Shown piece after piece: positions 1 through 9,653 of a stretch of 64,000 nt of DNA (within the stretch, counting starts at the first letter, position 1; each line of letters opens with the position of its first letter). The notes below the pieces were generated by a model, which saw only the letters and a program-made list of their open reading frames with translations, did not search any database and had not been told where the DNA came from. The DNA is from Artemisia argyi (Eukaryota > Streptophyta > Magnoliopsida > Asterales > Asteraceae): the NCBI GenBank assembly GCA_030686995.1, contig CM060708.1:183957115-184021114 (forward strand), given 5' to 3'. The position numbers and the translations under genes are program-made.

Positions 1-199
1 CGCACTCAGTTTCAGCTTCATCAGAGCCCCTATTTCCACTTTTACCTCCTTCATTCCCAAACTCTTGGTAATTCTTAATCCTTGCTTCCCATGCAAGGAT
101 CGTCTCTCGAACATGATTGTTAGATGCACTAGAGTTGGTTGGAAGCTTCTTTCGCATCATGCACTTTCTCATATTACATGGGGTCATGTGAAAATGAAC

Positions 200-540
200 C
201 TTTCTTTGCCCCGACTTGAGTTCTATTACCCCTGTTTTGTATTTGATGGTTGCCCGTGCTGTAGCAAGGATTGGTGCCTCTAGGATTATTGGTATATAAC
301 CATTTTCCCTATCATTAATGATCATGAAGTCAACGGGGTATATAAATCCTGCCACGTTAATTAATACATCTTCTACTATTCCTAAAGGGTACACATAAGA
401 ATGATCTGCAAGGGAAAGCCTAATGCGGGTGGTAGTTGGTATCTTATTAGTCAATTGGGCATAAATGGATAAGGGTAGTAAGCTTACTTCTGACCCTTGG
501 TTAGCCAAAACGTCTAAATATTTTCAATCTCCTATGCCGC
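200..540 (-). pseudogene. Retropepsin-like protease remnant of Athila Gag-Pol
   Basis: Translating the minus strand from about 540 down gives a stretch with EVSLLPLSIYAQL, then a run containing YPLGIVEDVLINVAGFIYPV, then PIILEAPILATARA. These match the body of the Athila aspartic protease fold (flap and hydrophobic segments). The catalytic segment, normally D-(L/S/T)-G, reads N-Q-G here, so the active-site aspartate is gone, and an in-frame TGA lies about 15 codons upstream. The fold is recognisable but the enzyme would be inactive. Confidence 0.6.
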
Positions 541-600
541 ATGGTATTTCGAAATTCCCGTAAACCATTTGTTTCTTATTCACTTTCTGCTTATGAATAC

Positions 601-808
601 TCTTGCACAATGGACCTACGGTTAACTTATCATACTCTTTCTCTCTACTTTGTCATTTAAAGACTTTAGATGGATAATCTCATCCATTGTATCTCATTTA
701 TGTATCATACTCTTGAACAATGGACCTACGGTTAACGTATCATGCTCCTTCTCTCTCCTTTTTCATTTAAAGACTTTAGATGGATAATCTCATCCATTGT
801 TTCTCATC
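601..808. repeat. Tandem duplication, period about 110 bp, two copies
   Basis: The stretch beginning TCTTGCACAATGGACC at 601 recurs at 711 as TCTTGAACAATGGACC. The two copies stay similar through 'ttaaagactttagatgg' and 'tctcatccattgt'. The duplication lies between the gag and protease parts of element A and adds to its decay. Confidence 0.8.
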
Positions 809-2769
809 CAATTATCTATAGTCTTCTTATTAATTTCGTGTTTCAAATAATACTCTAAGGTTTGGGACTTTGGTGGTTCTTCCATTGGTTGTTTGTTAGG
901 GGACATCTCCTTTCCTTTATTTGAACACGATTCATTGACTACACCTCGTTCCTCTGTTCTATCATCGATCGTGATGAGGTTAACTTCATGACTTAGTTTT
1001 CCCTCTGCATTGTCGTTTTCATGGACAATGGAAACAACATTAACCAACTTGGTGATAGGAGTATCGACTTCCTTCCGTACCAACACCTTTTCTGGAGCCT
1101 TAGCTTTAGTATAATCCTTTAAAAGATTCATCATCTCAGCCATCTTTTCTTGCATTTCTTCCCTCTGTTTATAGACAGCTTCCTCGAATTGTGCCAATCT
1201 TTCTAAGTGAGCCGACATGTACTCTATCATCCGGGTTTCAAATTCTGGGCTAAGTTCGCGAGGAGGTGAAGATGGATAGTTTTATTTTCGAAAAGATTTG
1301 GCATTCTCTCTAAGAGGGGACTCAGAAAGTGGGATTGACTTCTTACTTGAGATGGAATTAACGGTTGCACGATTGGGGCTTGAAGGCTTTCTTTGTCTCT
1401 CAATTAGGTAATCGACCCTTTCCTCGAGTTCACAAAGTTTCTCTTCGGAGAGATGGGAGATTTTTGTGGGTGAAGAGATGGTTTTGACTACCGAGGTTAA
1501 ATCACGGGGGTCATCCCGTGATTCGCTTCCAAAAAAGGCAAGCTCATCAATGATGTCCCATGATTCCCTTGCATCCTTCTCTCGTAATTTTCAGTTGGCC
1601 AATTGATCAATGGTAAGTTTGGTGTGATAATTGACATGGTCATAAAAGATTTGGACTTAGAGCCAAAGATCGATGCCATGACGAGGGACTTTTTGGAGCA
1701 AGTCCTTGAAACGAGTCCATGGTGCATAAAGAGTTTCACCTTGATGTTGTTGGAACATCAATATGTCATTCCTTAACTTGGTAGTTATCCTCGGTGGAAA
1801 AAATTAAGTAAGGAAACGAAAGGTGAGATCATCCCAAGAGGTGATGGATCCTGCGGGTAAACGCTCATGCCATTGACTAGCTTGGTCACGTAGAGAGAAT
1901 TGGAAGAGACGCAATCGTGTCGTCTCTCGAGTGGCAACATCAAGGTCTATGGAATCAACAATTTTAAGGAAATCCTTGAGATGTTGGTTTGGATCTTAAG
2001 AACGAAGTCCATGGAATGAACATCAGCTTTGCACCAATCGGATGGTGTCAGATCGCAAGGGAGACTTATTGGCTCCTTGGTTGAGCTCAATGGTGTTTCG
2101 ATAGCTGATATAACTTATGCACACACCATCTATAAGTTCTAGGACCGTTTTGGACTCCAGCTGGTTATTTAGACCTTGATCTAGGATAAGCAATAAGCAC
2201 AATGATAATAATAAGCACAGCGGAATAACATAAAGAATATTATTATTATCATTAAGGTTCTTTGCAATCATCTCTACTCTAACATACAAACACAATAAGC
2301 CCCAATACTACGTGATCAAGTGTAGTACGTGTTACACACCTTGTAACATGGATCAAGGGTTTGACCTTGAGCCTTAACATACTAAACCATATGCGTCTAA
2401 ACAAAGACTATACGCCTAGGTACACACACACACACACCTTTCCTGGTGTTTTACATATTGACACACATAATAATCAATCCCTGGATCTCTTTATATAATA
2501 GAGATATTAGGGTTACAAAGGAATAAAAAGAAATCTTCCTAACATACAAAATATTTCCTGTAATCTCCATCTTTTTGTAGAATATCTCTTTGTCTTCTTA
2601 AGTCCATCATCTTTCAATGTTTTGTCTTTATCAACTCAAATATAATTCCGAACAATATCCTTGATGGCTAGGTCGGGAGTAGTCTCCTAAGGTGCGGGGT
2701 CTAGGTGGTTCGGGTGGGTTTTGGTAGTTTTGTTGAATGATGGGGTCGAGGATATTATCACCTTCCATG
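790..2769 (-). pseudogene. Athila-like gag, interrupted by a solo LTR and stops
   Basis: The frame opens with ATG at 2769 (MEGDNILDPIIQQNYQNPP...), runs to about 2655, is interrupted by the insertion at 2106-2654, and resumes just left of it with RNTIELNQ...SPLRSDTIRLVQ. Further along (about 1760-1660) comes FQQHQGETLYAPWTRFKDLL, the conserved core of the Ty3/Gypsy Gag (Retrotrans_gag) domain. The last open part (1230-790, 146 codons) is lysine/glutamate-rich and of the spacer type between Gag and protease. Several frames must be joined to follow it, so it cannot make a full protein. Confidence 0.75.
2106..2654 (-). mobile_element. Solo LTR (549 bp) inserted in Athila gag
   Basis: Read on the minus strand this segment begins TGTTCGG at 2654 and ends TATATCA at 2106, the TG...CA ends of an LTR. 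A TATA-like run (TATATAAAGAG) lies inside, as does an (AC)n run at about 2422-2438. It splits the gag frame cleanly. The 5-bp flanks are ATAGC (2101-2105) and ATATC (2655-2659), a target duplication with one mismatch. No internal region is present, so the element was probably reduced by LTR-LTR recombination. Its superfamily is not determinable from the LTR alone. Confidence 0.7.
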
Positions 2770-2911
2770 ATGGCGGATGATATGGATTACAAACAAAGAC
2801 ACGAAGAAAAAGATAGGCTAAAGAAATCATATGAAAAAGAAAATAAAAATCTCACTCGATATGAATATAGTGAGTAGACCTAATCAACATAAAAATTAAC
2901 CTAAGCAATAA

Positions 2912-2932
2912 CTATTCTCGACAGCGGCACCA
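2912..2932 (-). promoter_or_regulatory. Primer-binding site of element A (tRNA-Asp type, mutated)
   Basis: On the minus strand, six bases inside the LTR end, the sequence reads TGGTGCCGCTGTCGAGAATA. This is close to TGGCGCCG(T/C)(T/A)GCCGGGG, the tRNA-Asp-complementary site used by Athila-type elements; compare the intact version in element X at 47340-47356. Substitutions suggest age. Confidence 0.65.
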
Positions 2933-2938
2933 AAAACT

Positions 2939-4366
2939 TGATGTGGGATTTTGCAACCTCAGAAAAGGTTTTACTTCTCAAGGGATCTTGAGAAGCTTGC
3001 AATCCTCCAGGCAGTGTACCTGACCGTTGTAGTGTAGTAAATGGTAGGTCCGGGGGATTGATCGTTCTCAAGGGGAATAGTGTCGTTAGGATTAAAGTGT
3101 AGGTCAACTAGGTCTAAAGGTGAGGGATGATATTTTTATATTTTATGAAAGCAATTAAAATCTCGGGTATTGGAAGAGTGGGCGGAATTAGTTGCTAATA
3201 AACTAACCCAAAACTACGAATTAAACTAAATAAACAGAAAATAAAAATAACAAGAAAAGTAAATGTGGTGCACTACTAATGTGAGATAAACGTGTTTACT
3301 TAGATTTCCTTACTCCCTGGTTATCTCTTGTTAGCTAGTTGAATGTCACAGTGCAATTGTTTAGTTGAAGGGTTGTATTCCTTAGTACCAGTCGTGGGGG
3401 TATGCACAGCCTTCCCCAACTCTATGAATATCGATTTCTTCTTATGATGACACGTTTAGTACCCTATCATAGAATCATTAACATCTACTCATGCATTAAA
3501 TACAACCAATAAAACCGTAGTGCACATCCTATTACGTTTCTTAAGACGTTCAAGCTTGTTACTGTATAGGAGATTAGCCAGTTTTCTTAAGCCTAACGCG
3601 AATCAATCAACCAAACAATAAACAACTCTACAACAATCAATAACTAGATTTCATTAAATCTAAGAAAACACAAATAAACCTAAGCTAGCATGTTAAAAGG
3701 AAGAAAAGATAAACAAGAAATCAAACAACACATAGACATGATGAATGATTAAAAGATTACTTATCTTTAATGAAACATGAGAGAAAATAGGGCTTGGGAA
3801 CCCTTCAAATCTCTAGAAATTCGTCTCTAGGGTTTTGCACAATGTTACACCACACTAATGAATGAAAATTCCAAAACTATATATAGATTTTACAAGCTAA
3901 CTGCGTCAGGTTATAGGTCCTGACGCCGTCAGAACGCCGCTCTTTAGGGTTTCATATCACCCAAGAGATCTTCTGACGTCGTCACTTGTTAAGGGTTCTG
4001 GGCCGTCTCGTGTAGTTGCAAAGCTAGACGACCTCAACTCTTTTACACCTGATGCCGTCAGGTGTAATCTTCCAAAATCTTTCTGGGCGTCACATTATAA
4101 AATTCCACCATTCTTATCTTCAAGTGACGGCGTCAGCATCCAACCCCGACGCCGTCAGGTGTAAAATCCTGACTTTCTTGACTTTTTTTTTTTCTTCATT
4201 CTTAAGCATCAAAACGTCCAAAATGCTTCAAAAGGCTCCATATTTCAGAAATCATGTCCCAAGTACCTAAAATAGGAAAAGAAACGATTTGAGGCAATAT
4301 TTGATAATAAATTCACGATTTAGGGCTTAAATGATCCCCTAAAACGCATCAAATAAATCCTTATCA
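2939..4366 (-). repeat. Athila-family LTR of element A (1428 bp)
   Basis: Homologous along its length to the two LTRs of element X, with the same landmarks: TGATG(T/C)G(G/T)G at the left edge, the TACCTGA..GTTGTAGT block, 'gggcggaattagttgctaat', and the TTAAATGA(T/C)CCCCTAAAA block near the right edge. In minus orientation it starts TGATAAGG at 4366. A TATA box (CTATATATAG) lies near 3875. Upstream of it (about 3900-4170) are several TGACGCCGTCA-like palindromes. The LTR is flanked on its left by a primer-binding site and on its right by PPT-proximal sequence, so it joins two internal regions. Confidence 0.8.
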
Positions 4367-5656
4367 AATATCCCTACATTTGGGATTTGCTTGTACTCAA
4401 GCAAATGAGCTTTTATACCAATCAAAATACAAGTTAGGGGTGATTTAACATTAAAATAAAAGTAATTATAATAAATAATCATTCTACCTTATTCAAAACA
4501 AGCACGGAAATTACATACTAGCACCTCACATTTAGTGTTTGATACTCTCATCTCTCGGGTGTTATAAGTTTATATATCACAAATGGAAATGGAAAAATAT
4601 CTCTCACTACCTTTCATAGCAAATAGATTACCATTGGCTTGGGAAAGGATCAAAACCTCCACCACTTTGGCGTAAGCACCTAGGATAAACTACCAAAGAG
4701 GTCTTTTAAAGGGTTATAACGTTAGGTGTAAGGGTATGGAAAACACGGTTTGTTGGATAAAGGGATATTTTGCAGGCGGCTAGTCAATTGTCTTAGTTAA
4801 TTACATGTACAATGAGGCGTTGTTAAGCCAAGACTTGACTTAACTTAAACTAACTATGACTCTTTTTTTTGGATTTTTTAAGACATTATATTGACTTAAA
4901 CATAAATAAAAGAAACGGATGGTAGCCCGTATGTTTTTCTCTTTTCTTTTGCCTTTTTTTTTTATTTTTTTTATTTTTTTATTTTTTTATTTTTGCATAA
5001 ACTTTTACTTTACCATCCAAAATAATATATCAAAGGGAGCTCGTTTCCTCCCTAATCTTAAGCTTTTACATAATTAAAAATAAAGACTCAAATTAAGAAA
5101 ATTGAAACACTTTGAGTACTTTAAAACATTAACGCATATATGGGGGTAACAAATGACGTTCATCCCCATTACTCCATAACACCAGTACTTTACCCGTGAG
5201 TCTCAATCATCCCAAAATAATATGTACAAGATATTACTCGACTTAGCAACCATGTAATCAATTAGACAATTAACTAAGGGTTTAAACATGTAACAATAAT
5301 GTACTAAAGATGAATGCATACAAGGAAGGCTAAGGCGATTTGAGAGTACATTTGGGGGTGGATTGTATACAAATTCTTCTTTTAAGTAAGATGCTTAAAG
5401 TTAGAAACGAAAAAGATTGGCTCTGAGAGGTGTACTAGGGGTATCGTGTACTAAAAATGAGTACATTGCAAAGGTGTGGGAAAATTACTTGACCAATGAA
5501 GTCAATGTAATTATAATACAGGTTTAAAACATGGGTTGTCCTAATGCCTCTTATCATGTAGCAAATCTTAACTACCGGTACACTCACAAGCATCAACAAT
5601 GAATGCTTTTTTCTAAAGATCTAAAGGCAAACCTCACATATTTGGAAGGAAATTTT

Positions 5657-5687
<31 letters not shown>

Positions 5688-6110
5688 TTTTTGTGCGCTA
5701 GTCATATAATTCTTATCCATGAGACGCTTATTAAGACTAAAGTTTCACTCCTATTTGTTGCAAAATAATTTAAATTTGGTGCCAAAATTACCCTAACATG
5801 TATTTCTCTTAGTTTTATTACAAATCTACTATTAAACAAAACAAAAATCAAATGTATAGTTTTCAAGATATCTCAATTTACCCTCCCTACACTTAAATCA
5901 AACATTGTCTCCAATGTTCAAAATAAAAAATGTAAAAGTAAAGATAAATGAAAATGAAAGAAACTAATACTCCCCTGATTTGCTCGGTATGGATAATGTG
6001 GTAACATGGTTAGATCCTCCTTCAAAAAAATGAGCGTGTAAAGCTTCACTCCTTAAATATAATCATCTTTGTCCAATATAACATGTTAAACAACAAAGAA
6101 AACAAACACG
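4367..6110 (-). mobile_element. 3' internal region of a second Athila-like copy, no coding capacity
   Basis: This stretch aligns block by block with the 3' internal region of element X (43728 to about 45560): 'gatttgcttgt.ctcaagcaaatgagc' next to the LTR, 'taccattggcttgggaaaggatc', T-rich tracts, 'ccgtatgtttt', and 'ctcccctgatttgctcggtatgg' at about 5972. It contains no ORF of note. A (TTTA)n run lies at about 5656-5691 and T-rich runs at 4950-4995. Homology to X stops near 6110, where CACTA-type sequence begins. Confidence 0.75.
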
Positions 6111-6114
6111 AAAC

Positions 6115-6466
6115 ATCGCATAAAATCGGCGATAAATTCTATATAAAAGTAAATCCTTGAAAGCAAGTAAGGACATTGCAAATTTAGCAACATCTTTATC
6201 GGCATGGTGTTAGCATGTCACGAGTTAACGACATGTTTTTAGAAGTCGTAAAATAATGGACTTTCTAGAAATATGATAAATGTCACGAAAATAGCGGCAC
6301 ACTTTGCGACAAGATCATCTAAAAACAAATTACGATGTCATCGGTGACATAGTTTGCGACAAGGATGCTACAGTGTCGCTAAATATGGTGCTACATGTGT
6401 CGCAACTTTGCGACTTTGAACAGCAAGTCGCTAAATACATCGCTAACGAGCAGTTTTCTTGTAGTG
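6115..6466. mobile_element. CACTA (En/Spm-type) transposon terminus, partial
   Basis: The segment ends at 6466 with GTTTTCTTGTAGTG, the reverse complement of CACTACAAGAAAAC, the standard plant CACTA terminal inverted repeat. Inside it are repeated GCGAC/GTCGC and CGCTAAA motifs (6300-6450), as expected of CACTA subterminal repeats. No matching CACTAC end was found to the left, so this is a truncated or one-ended copy abutting element A. A small minus-strand ORF here is not a gene. Confidence 0.65.
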
Positions 6467-6611
6467 AATAACCTAATGAAACACGTATAATTAAGTAAAA
6501 AATGTTCGACCTCTGCAGTTGTAACCTAAAACATGAAAAAATCATATTTGATTACCTGTATATCCGTTTACCATCATACATGATAGATTGTCATTAACAT
6601 TAATTAATATT

Positions 6612-6615
<4 letters not shown>

Positions 6616-6679
<64 letters not shown>
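6616..6679. repeat. (TA)n microsatellite, about 32 units
   Basis: An uninterrupted TA run, read directly. Downstream (6680-6720) the sequence is unremarkable AT-rich DNA. Confidence 0.97.
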
Positions 6680-6681
<2 letters not shown>

Positions 6682-6729
6682 TAGTTTTGATGTGACACTA
6701 TGAATAGTAACCAACAATTAGGAAGGAAA

Positions 6730-6905
6730 AAAAAAACCCTAGTACTATAAAACATTTATAGAAAAAATCCTTATGCTATAAAATATTTACAAAATACCTC
6801 CTTACGCTATTAAACATTTATATAAAACCCCTTACGCAATAAAATATTTACAAAAACCTCTTACACTATAAAACATTTACATAAAACCCTATAAGCTATA
6901 ACTAT
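6730..6905. repeat. AT-rich minisatellite, about 33-38 bp unit
   Basis: Four to five degenerate copies of a unit like 'cttacgctataaaacatttacaaaaaccc' follow each other. The copies vary between ACTATAAAACATTTA, GCTATAAAATATTTA and GCAATAAAATATTTA. A short (ATA)n run follows at about 6927-6943. Nothing coding is seen from 6905 to 7170. Confidence 0.8.
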
Positions 6906-7178
6906 TCTTGCTTTGGAACAAAATATAATAATAATAATAATAATATGGACAAAAGAAACGAAGGCAAAACCACGCCGTAATGCGCGGGTGTGCCCACTCG
7001 TCTGTAATAAGTTAAAAGTATGTTAATGTAGAAAAGGTTATTTAAAATTTATTTATGCCGTATTTATAAATGAGGATACGCAAGGCCGTATAATGATAAA
7101 GAGGTCTCACTACACTTGTAAACTAAAGAAAAATTGCGTATAAACTTGAAATATACGAATCATATATGTTTAATATTA

Positions 7179-7508
7179 GGGATAATTCCTAATATGCCCC
7201 AATTGCTCAATTGATTTGCTTTTTTGCCTCAGAATTTGGAGTTTCTATATTTAAACCAGGCAACTTGGCAACTCGACTCATATGATGCCAAGTGTCAGAC
7301 ACGAGGGCCGCCAGTTGCTCAAAAGTACACAAGTTGCCCAAAAAGTACACAAGTTGCCCTACCTTGTAATCCGGAAAGTAATACTTGTCACTTGCAGATT
7401 TCAGTTACCCAAAAACTACAAGTTACCCTAGTCTAAATACAGAAACTATGAATTCTGGGATAAAAAAGCAAATAAATTGGGCAATCAGAGCATTTTGAGA
7501 ATTATTCC
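7179..7508. mobile_element. Mutator-type MITE (330 bp) with perfect 9-bp TSD
   Basis: Long terminal inverted repeats are visible: the left end GGGATAATTCCTAATATGCC pairs with the right end, whose reverse complement starts GGAATAATTCTCAAAATGC. Similarity continues for about 90 bp through ATTTGCTTTTTT and AGTTTCT(A/G)TATTTA. The flanks are identical 9-mers TTAATATTA at 7170-7178 and 7509-7517. Long TIRs with a 9-bp duplication are the signature of Mutator-like elements. It encodes nothing and lies about 370 bp upstream of the NHL gene. Confidence 0.85.
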
Positions 7509-7827
7509 TTAATATTATGTGTACTTAAAAGCAAAACTAATAAAAATGTGGGCCTTTTTAAGTGGAAGCTCCGTACGACGGCATTTATTGCACACCCATC
7601 AGAGAACCTTACGAAACAATGGACCATATATAGAAACAACCAATGAGGTTAGTAAACAATGAGATTAAACAATGGACCATCTTGACAAAGTCACTAGATG
7701 GAAGTTTCTAAGTAGTTGTTGTTGAAAACATAACGCGAACGAATAGTCCTCGATTACTCTCACCGTGTTTTTAGTTTTTACACATACCCACACTTATCAA
7801 CGCGTACATAACCATTAAGTCCCTTAC

Positions 7828-7839
7828 TATATATAAATA
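7828..7839 (+). promoter_or_regulatory. TATA box of the NHL gene
   Basis: TATATATAAATA lies 37 bp before the ATG at 7876, which implies transcription starting only a few bases before the ATG, or a slightly longer leader. A W-box core (TTGAC) is visible at about 7682, as is common in promoters of stress-responsive NHL genes. That link is an inference. Confidence 0.6.
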
Positions 7840-7875
7840 CCATACATCCTTACGTTCATAACAAACAATTCAATC

Positions 7876-8577
7876 ATGTCGAACGCAGAGCAGCCTCACT
7901 TAAACGGAGCTTACTATGGCCCTTCAATCCCACCACCAGCCAAAAAAACCCGATCCTATCACCGCCATAGTGGCAGTAGTTGTAACCCTTTATCTTGTCT
8001 ATGCAGTTGCATATGCAACCTTGTTTGTCAAATCCTCATAACAATCATTGTCCTTATTGGTATCGCGGTCCTTGTCTTCTGGCTCATTTACCGTCCTAGC
8101 ACTCCCAAATTCCATGTCAATGAAGCTACTCTCACACAATTCAACTTATCACCCAACAACAACACTCTTTACTACAATCTAGCTGTCAACATGACGTTTC
8201 GTAACCCTAATAAACGTATAGGAATATACTACGATAGAATCGAAGCCGTTGGTGAGTATCATGGAGAAAGGTTTCATTCTAACTTTTTGGAAACGTTTTA
8301 TTTGGGACATAAACAAGAGAAAGATTTAGCGACCGAGTTTATTGGTGAGAGATTGGTTGTTTTAGGAAACGGTGACAGATCAAAATACACGAGGGAAAGT
8401 AGCGACGAGGTTTATGAGATTGATTTGAAATTGAAGCTTAAAATGAGATTGAAGGTTGGGTGGGCTAAACCTAAATTTAAACCAAAGTTTGAATGTGATT
8501 TGAAGGTACCATTGACTACTGGCGGTAGAGTTTCTTCAAGGGGATTTCAAAGGACCAAATGTGATTTCGATTGGTAG
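7876..8577 (+). CDS. NDR1/HIN1-like (NHL) LEA2-domain membrane protein
   Basis: A 233-residue intronless ORF with the complete architecture of plant NHL/YLS9-type proteins. It has a short Pro-rich basic cytoplasmic N-terminus (1-48) with a Cys cluster (C36, C41, C43, C45, C47, C51), one membrane segment at about 49-72, then an LEA_2 domain. The domain includes the family-typical NPNKRIGIYYD at 110-120 and a following VGEYHGERF. N105-M-T is a possible glycosylation site. Family members sit in the plasma membrane and act in pathogen response, senescence or abiotic stress; the exact role here is unknown. The start is the first ATG after the TATA box, and the length is normal for the family. This is the only ordinary host gene seen in the window. 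Confidence 0.93.
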   Translation: MSNAEQPHLNGAYYGPSIPPPAKKTRSYHRHSGSSCNPLSCLCSCICNLVCQILITIIVLIGIAVLVFWLIYRPSTPKFHVNEATLTQFNLSPNNNTLYYNLAVNMTFRNPNKRIGIYYDRIEAVGEYHGERFHSNFLETFYLGHKQEKDLATEFIGERLVVLGNGDRSKYTRESSDEVYEIDLKLKLKMRLKVGWAKPKFKPKFECDLKVPLTTGGRVSSRGFQRTKCDFDW

Positions 8578-8739
8578 ATATATATGATCATCATGCATCG
8601 TTATTCTTCATGATTCTTGGATCATGTCTTATTTGTTTCTTCGATACATTGTCATTGTTATTTTTGTATTCTTCTAGTTGTTTGGATTACTGTATTTGTA
8701 CTCATTTTTATGTATATTGATCGGATATTGATGTTTATA

Positions 8740-8745
8740 AATAAA
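8740..8745 (+). terminator. Candidate polyadenylation signal of the NHL gene
   Basis: AATAAA about 165 bp after the stop codon, in an AT-rich 3' region. The sequence from 8750 to 9228 shows no gene or clear repeat. Confidence 0.45.
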
Positions 8746-9228
8746 GAGACTGTTTTATATTTGTGCGTGCAATTTCGTAGAGACGGTGTACATAGTCTGT
8801 AGATTACGTAGATTGCATATGCGATTTTTCGAGCTAGTTCAAATACATAATTACAGAAAATGGTTAATGGAATTTAGAAATGCGTCTCCAAATTAAAACT
8901 AAGGTCTTCTTAAGCGTTTTGTATGCTTCATCAAATGGCGCGGTAGTTTTTCTGTATGTTGAGTCGTGACTTTTTGGTGTCCTTTCATGGGTTGTATATA
9001 TGAACACATAAGAAGTTATTTCAAGCGTTGACAAACAGATATTTTCACAAACGTAGTTTCAAAATTAGCCGTCTTTATCAAGAGAAAAAAGAAATACGTA
9101 CTCATTCGGTAGATTTCAAATGTTTTAAGTTTTAAAAAGAAAAAAACCTTAAGGCTGCTTTCAAAGACTTGCATTGTTAATTTATGTAAAGAAAAATGTT
9201 AGTGTCTTTTTTATATGATGAAGTTGCT

Positions 9229-9653
9229 TATAGGACCTTAGATATATCAACTTTAATACCAATATAAGAACTAGAAGAAGGAAAGATGGTGACTTGATGC
9301 AATATGGTGACTTGATGCAATATGGTGTGGTGTTAATATTGTATAAAAAAGAGAATAAGATGAAGAGAACTTTTATTAAAAACACACACAATACACACAC
9401 AAGCACACCTTACAAATGAGAGGTAAGGTGCCTTATATAGTTAGAGAGAAAGGCCTCATGGGCTTTCTAATGGATTTGGGCTTGGACTTGGTTACATGAT
9501 TAGATAATAAGGCTTATGAAACATAGCACATAACATATTAGCTTGCCAAGTCCAAGGCCCAATGACTAAACTATTACTAATCTTAACAAACGACACAAAG
9601 TTACAATATGAGAATGACCATCACTTCTATTTATAAATATTTTAATGCTAACA
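9229..9653 (-). repeat. 3' LTR of C2 (425 bp)
   Basis: Matches 21093-21499 along its length. It ends ...TTAATGCTAACA at 9653. Its outer terminus reads TATAGG where the other copy has TGTAGG, so the terminal TG is mutated. It also carries an extra 18-bp copy of 'gatgcaatatggtgactt' and roughly nine substitutions relative to the 5' LTR. Confidence 0.92.

Larger units (their letters stand above)
1..4366 (-). mobile_element. Athila-like Ty3/Gypsy element 'A', 5' part, degraded, runs off the left edge
   Basis: On the minus strand the order is LTR (2939-4366), a tRNA-primed binding site directly after it, a gag reading frame starting at 2769, then a protease-like stretch near the left edge. This is the gene order of Athila-type Ty3/Gypsy retrotransposons. 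Frames are broken by stops, an internal solo LTR and a tandem duplication, so this copy is dead. Integrase and reverse transcriptase would lie left of position 1. The same LTR also abuts the 3' internal region of another copy on its right (see 4367-6110). Family assignment rests on the Gag motif and protease context read by eye. Confidence 0.8.

Noticed and set aside
8617..8802. 61-codon ORF after the NHL gene
   Set aside because: It lies in the 3' untranslated region next to the polyA signal, with hydrophobic low-complexity composition and no recognisable domain.
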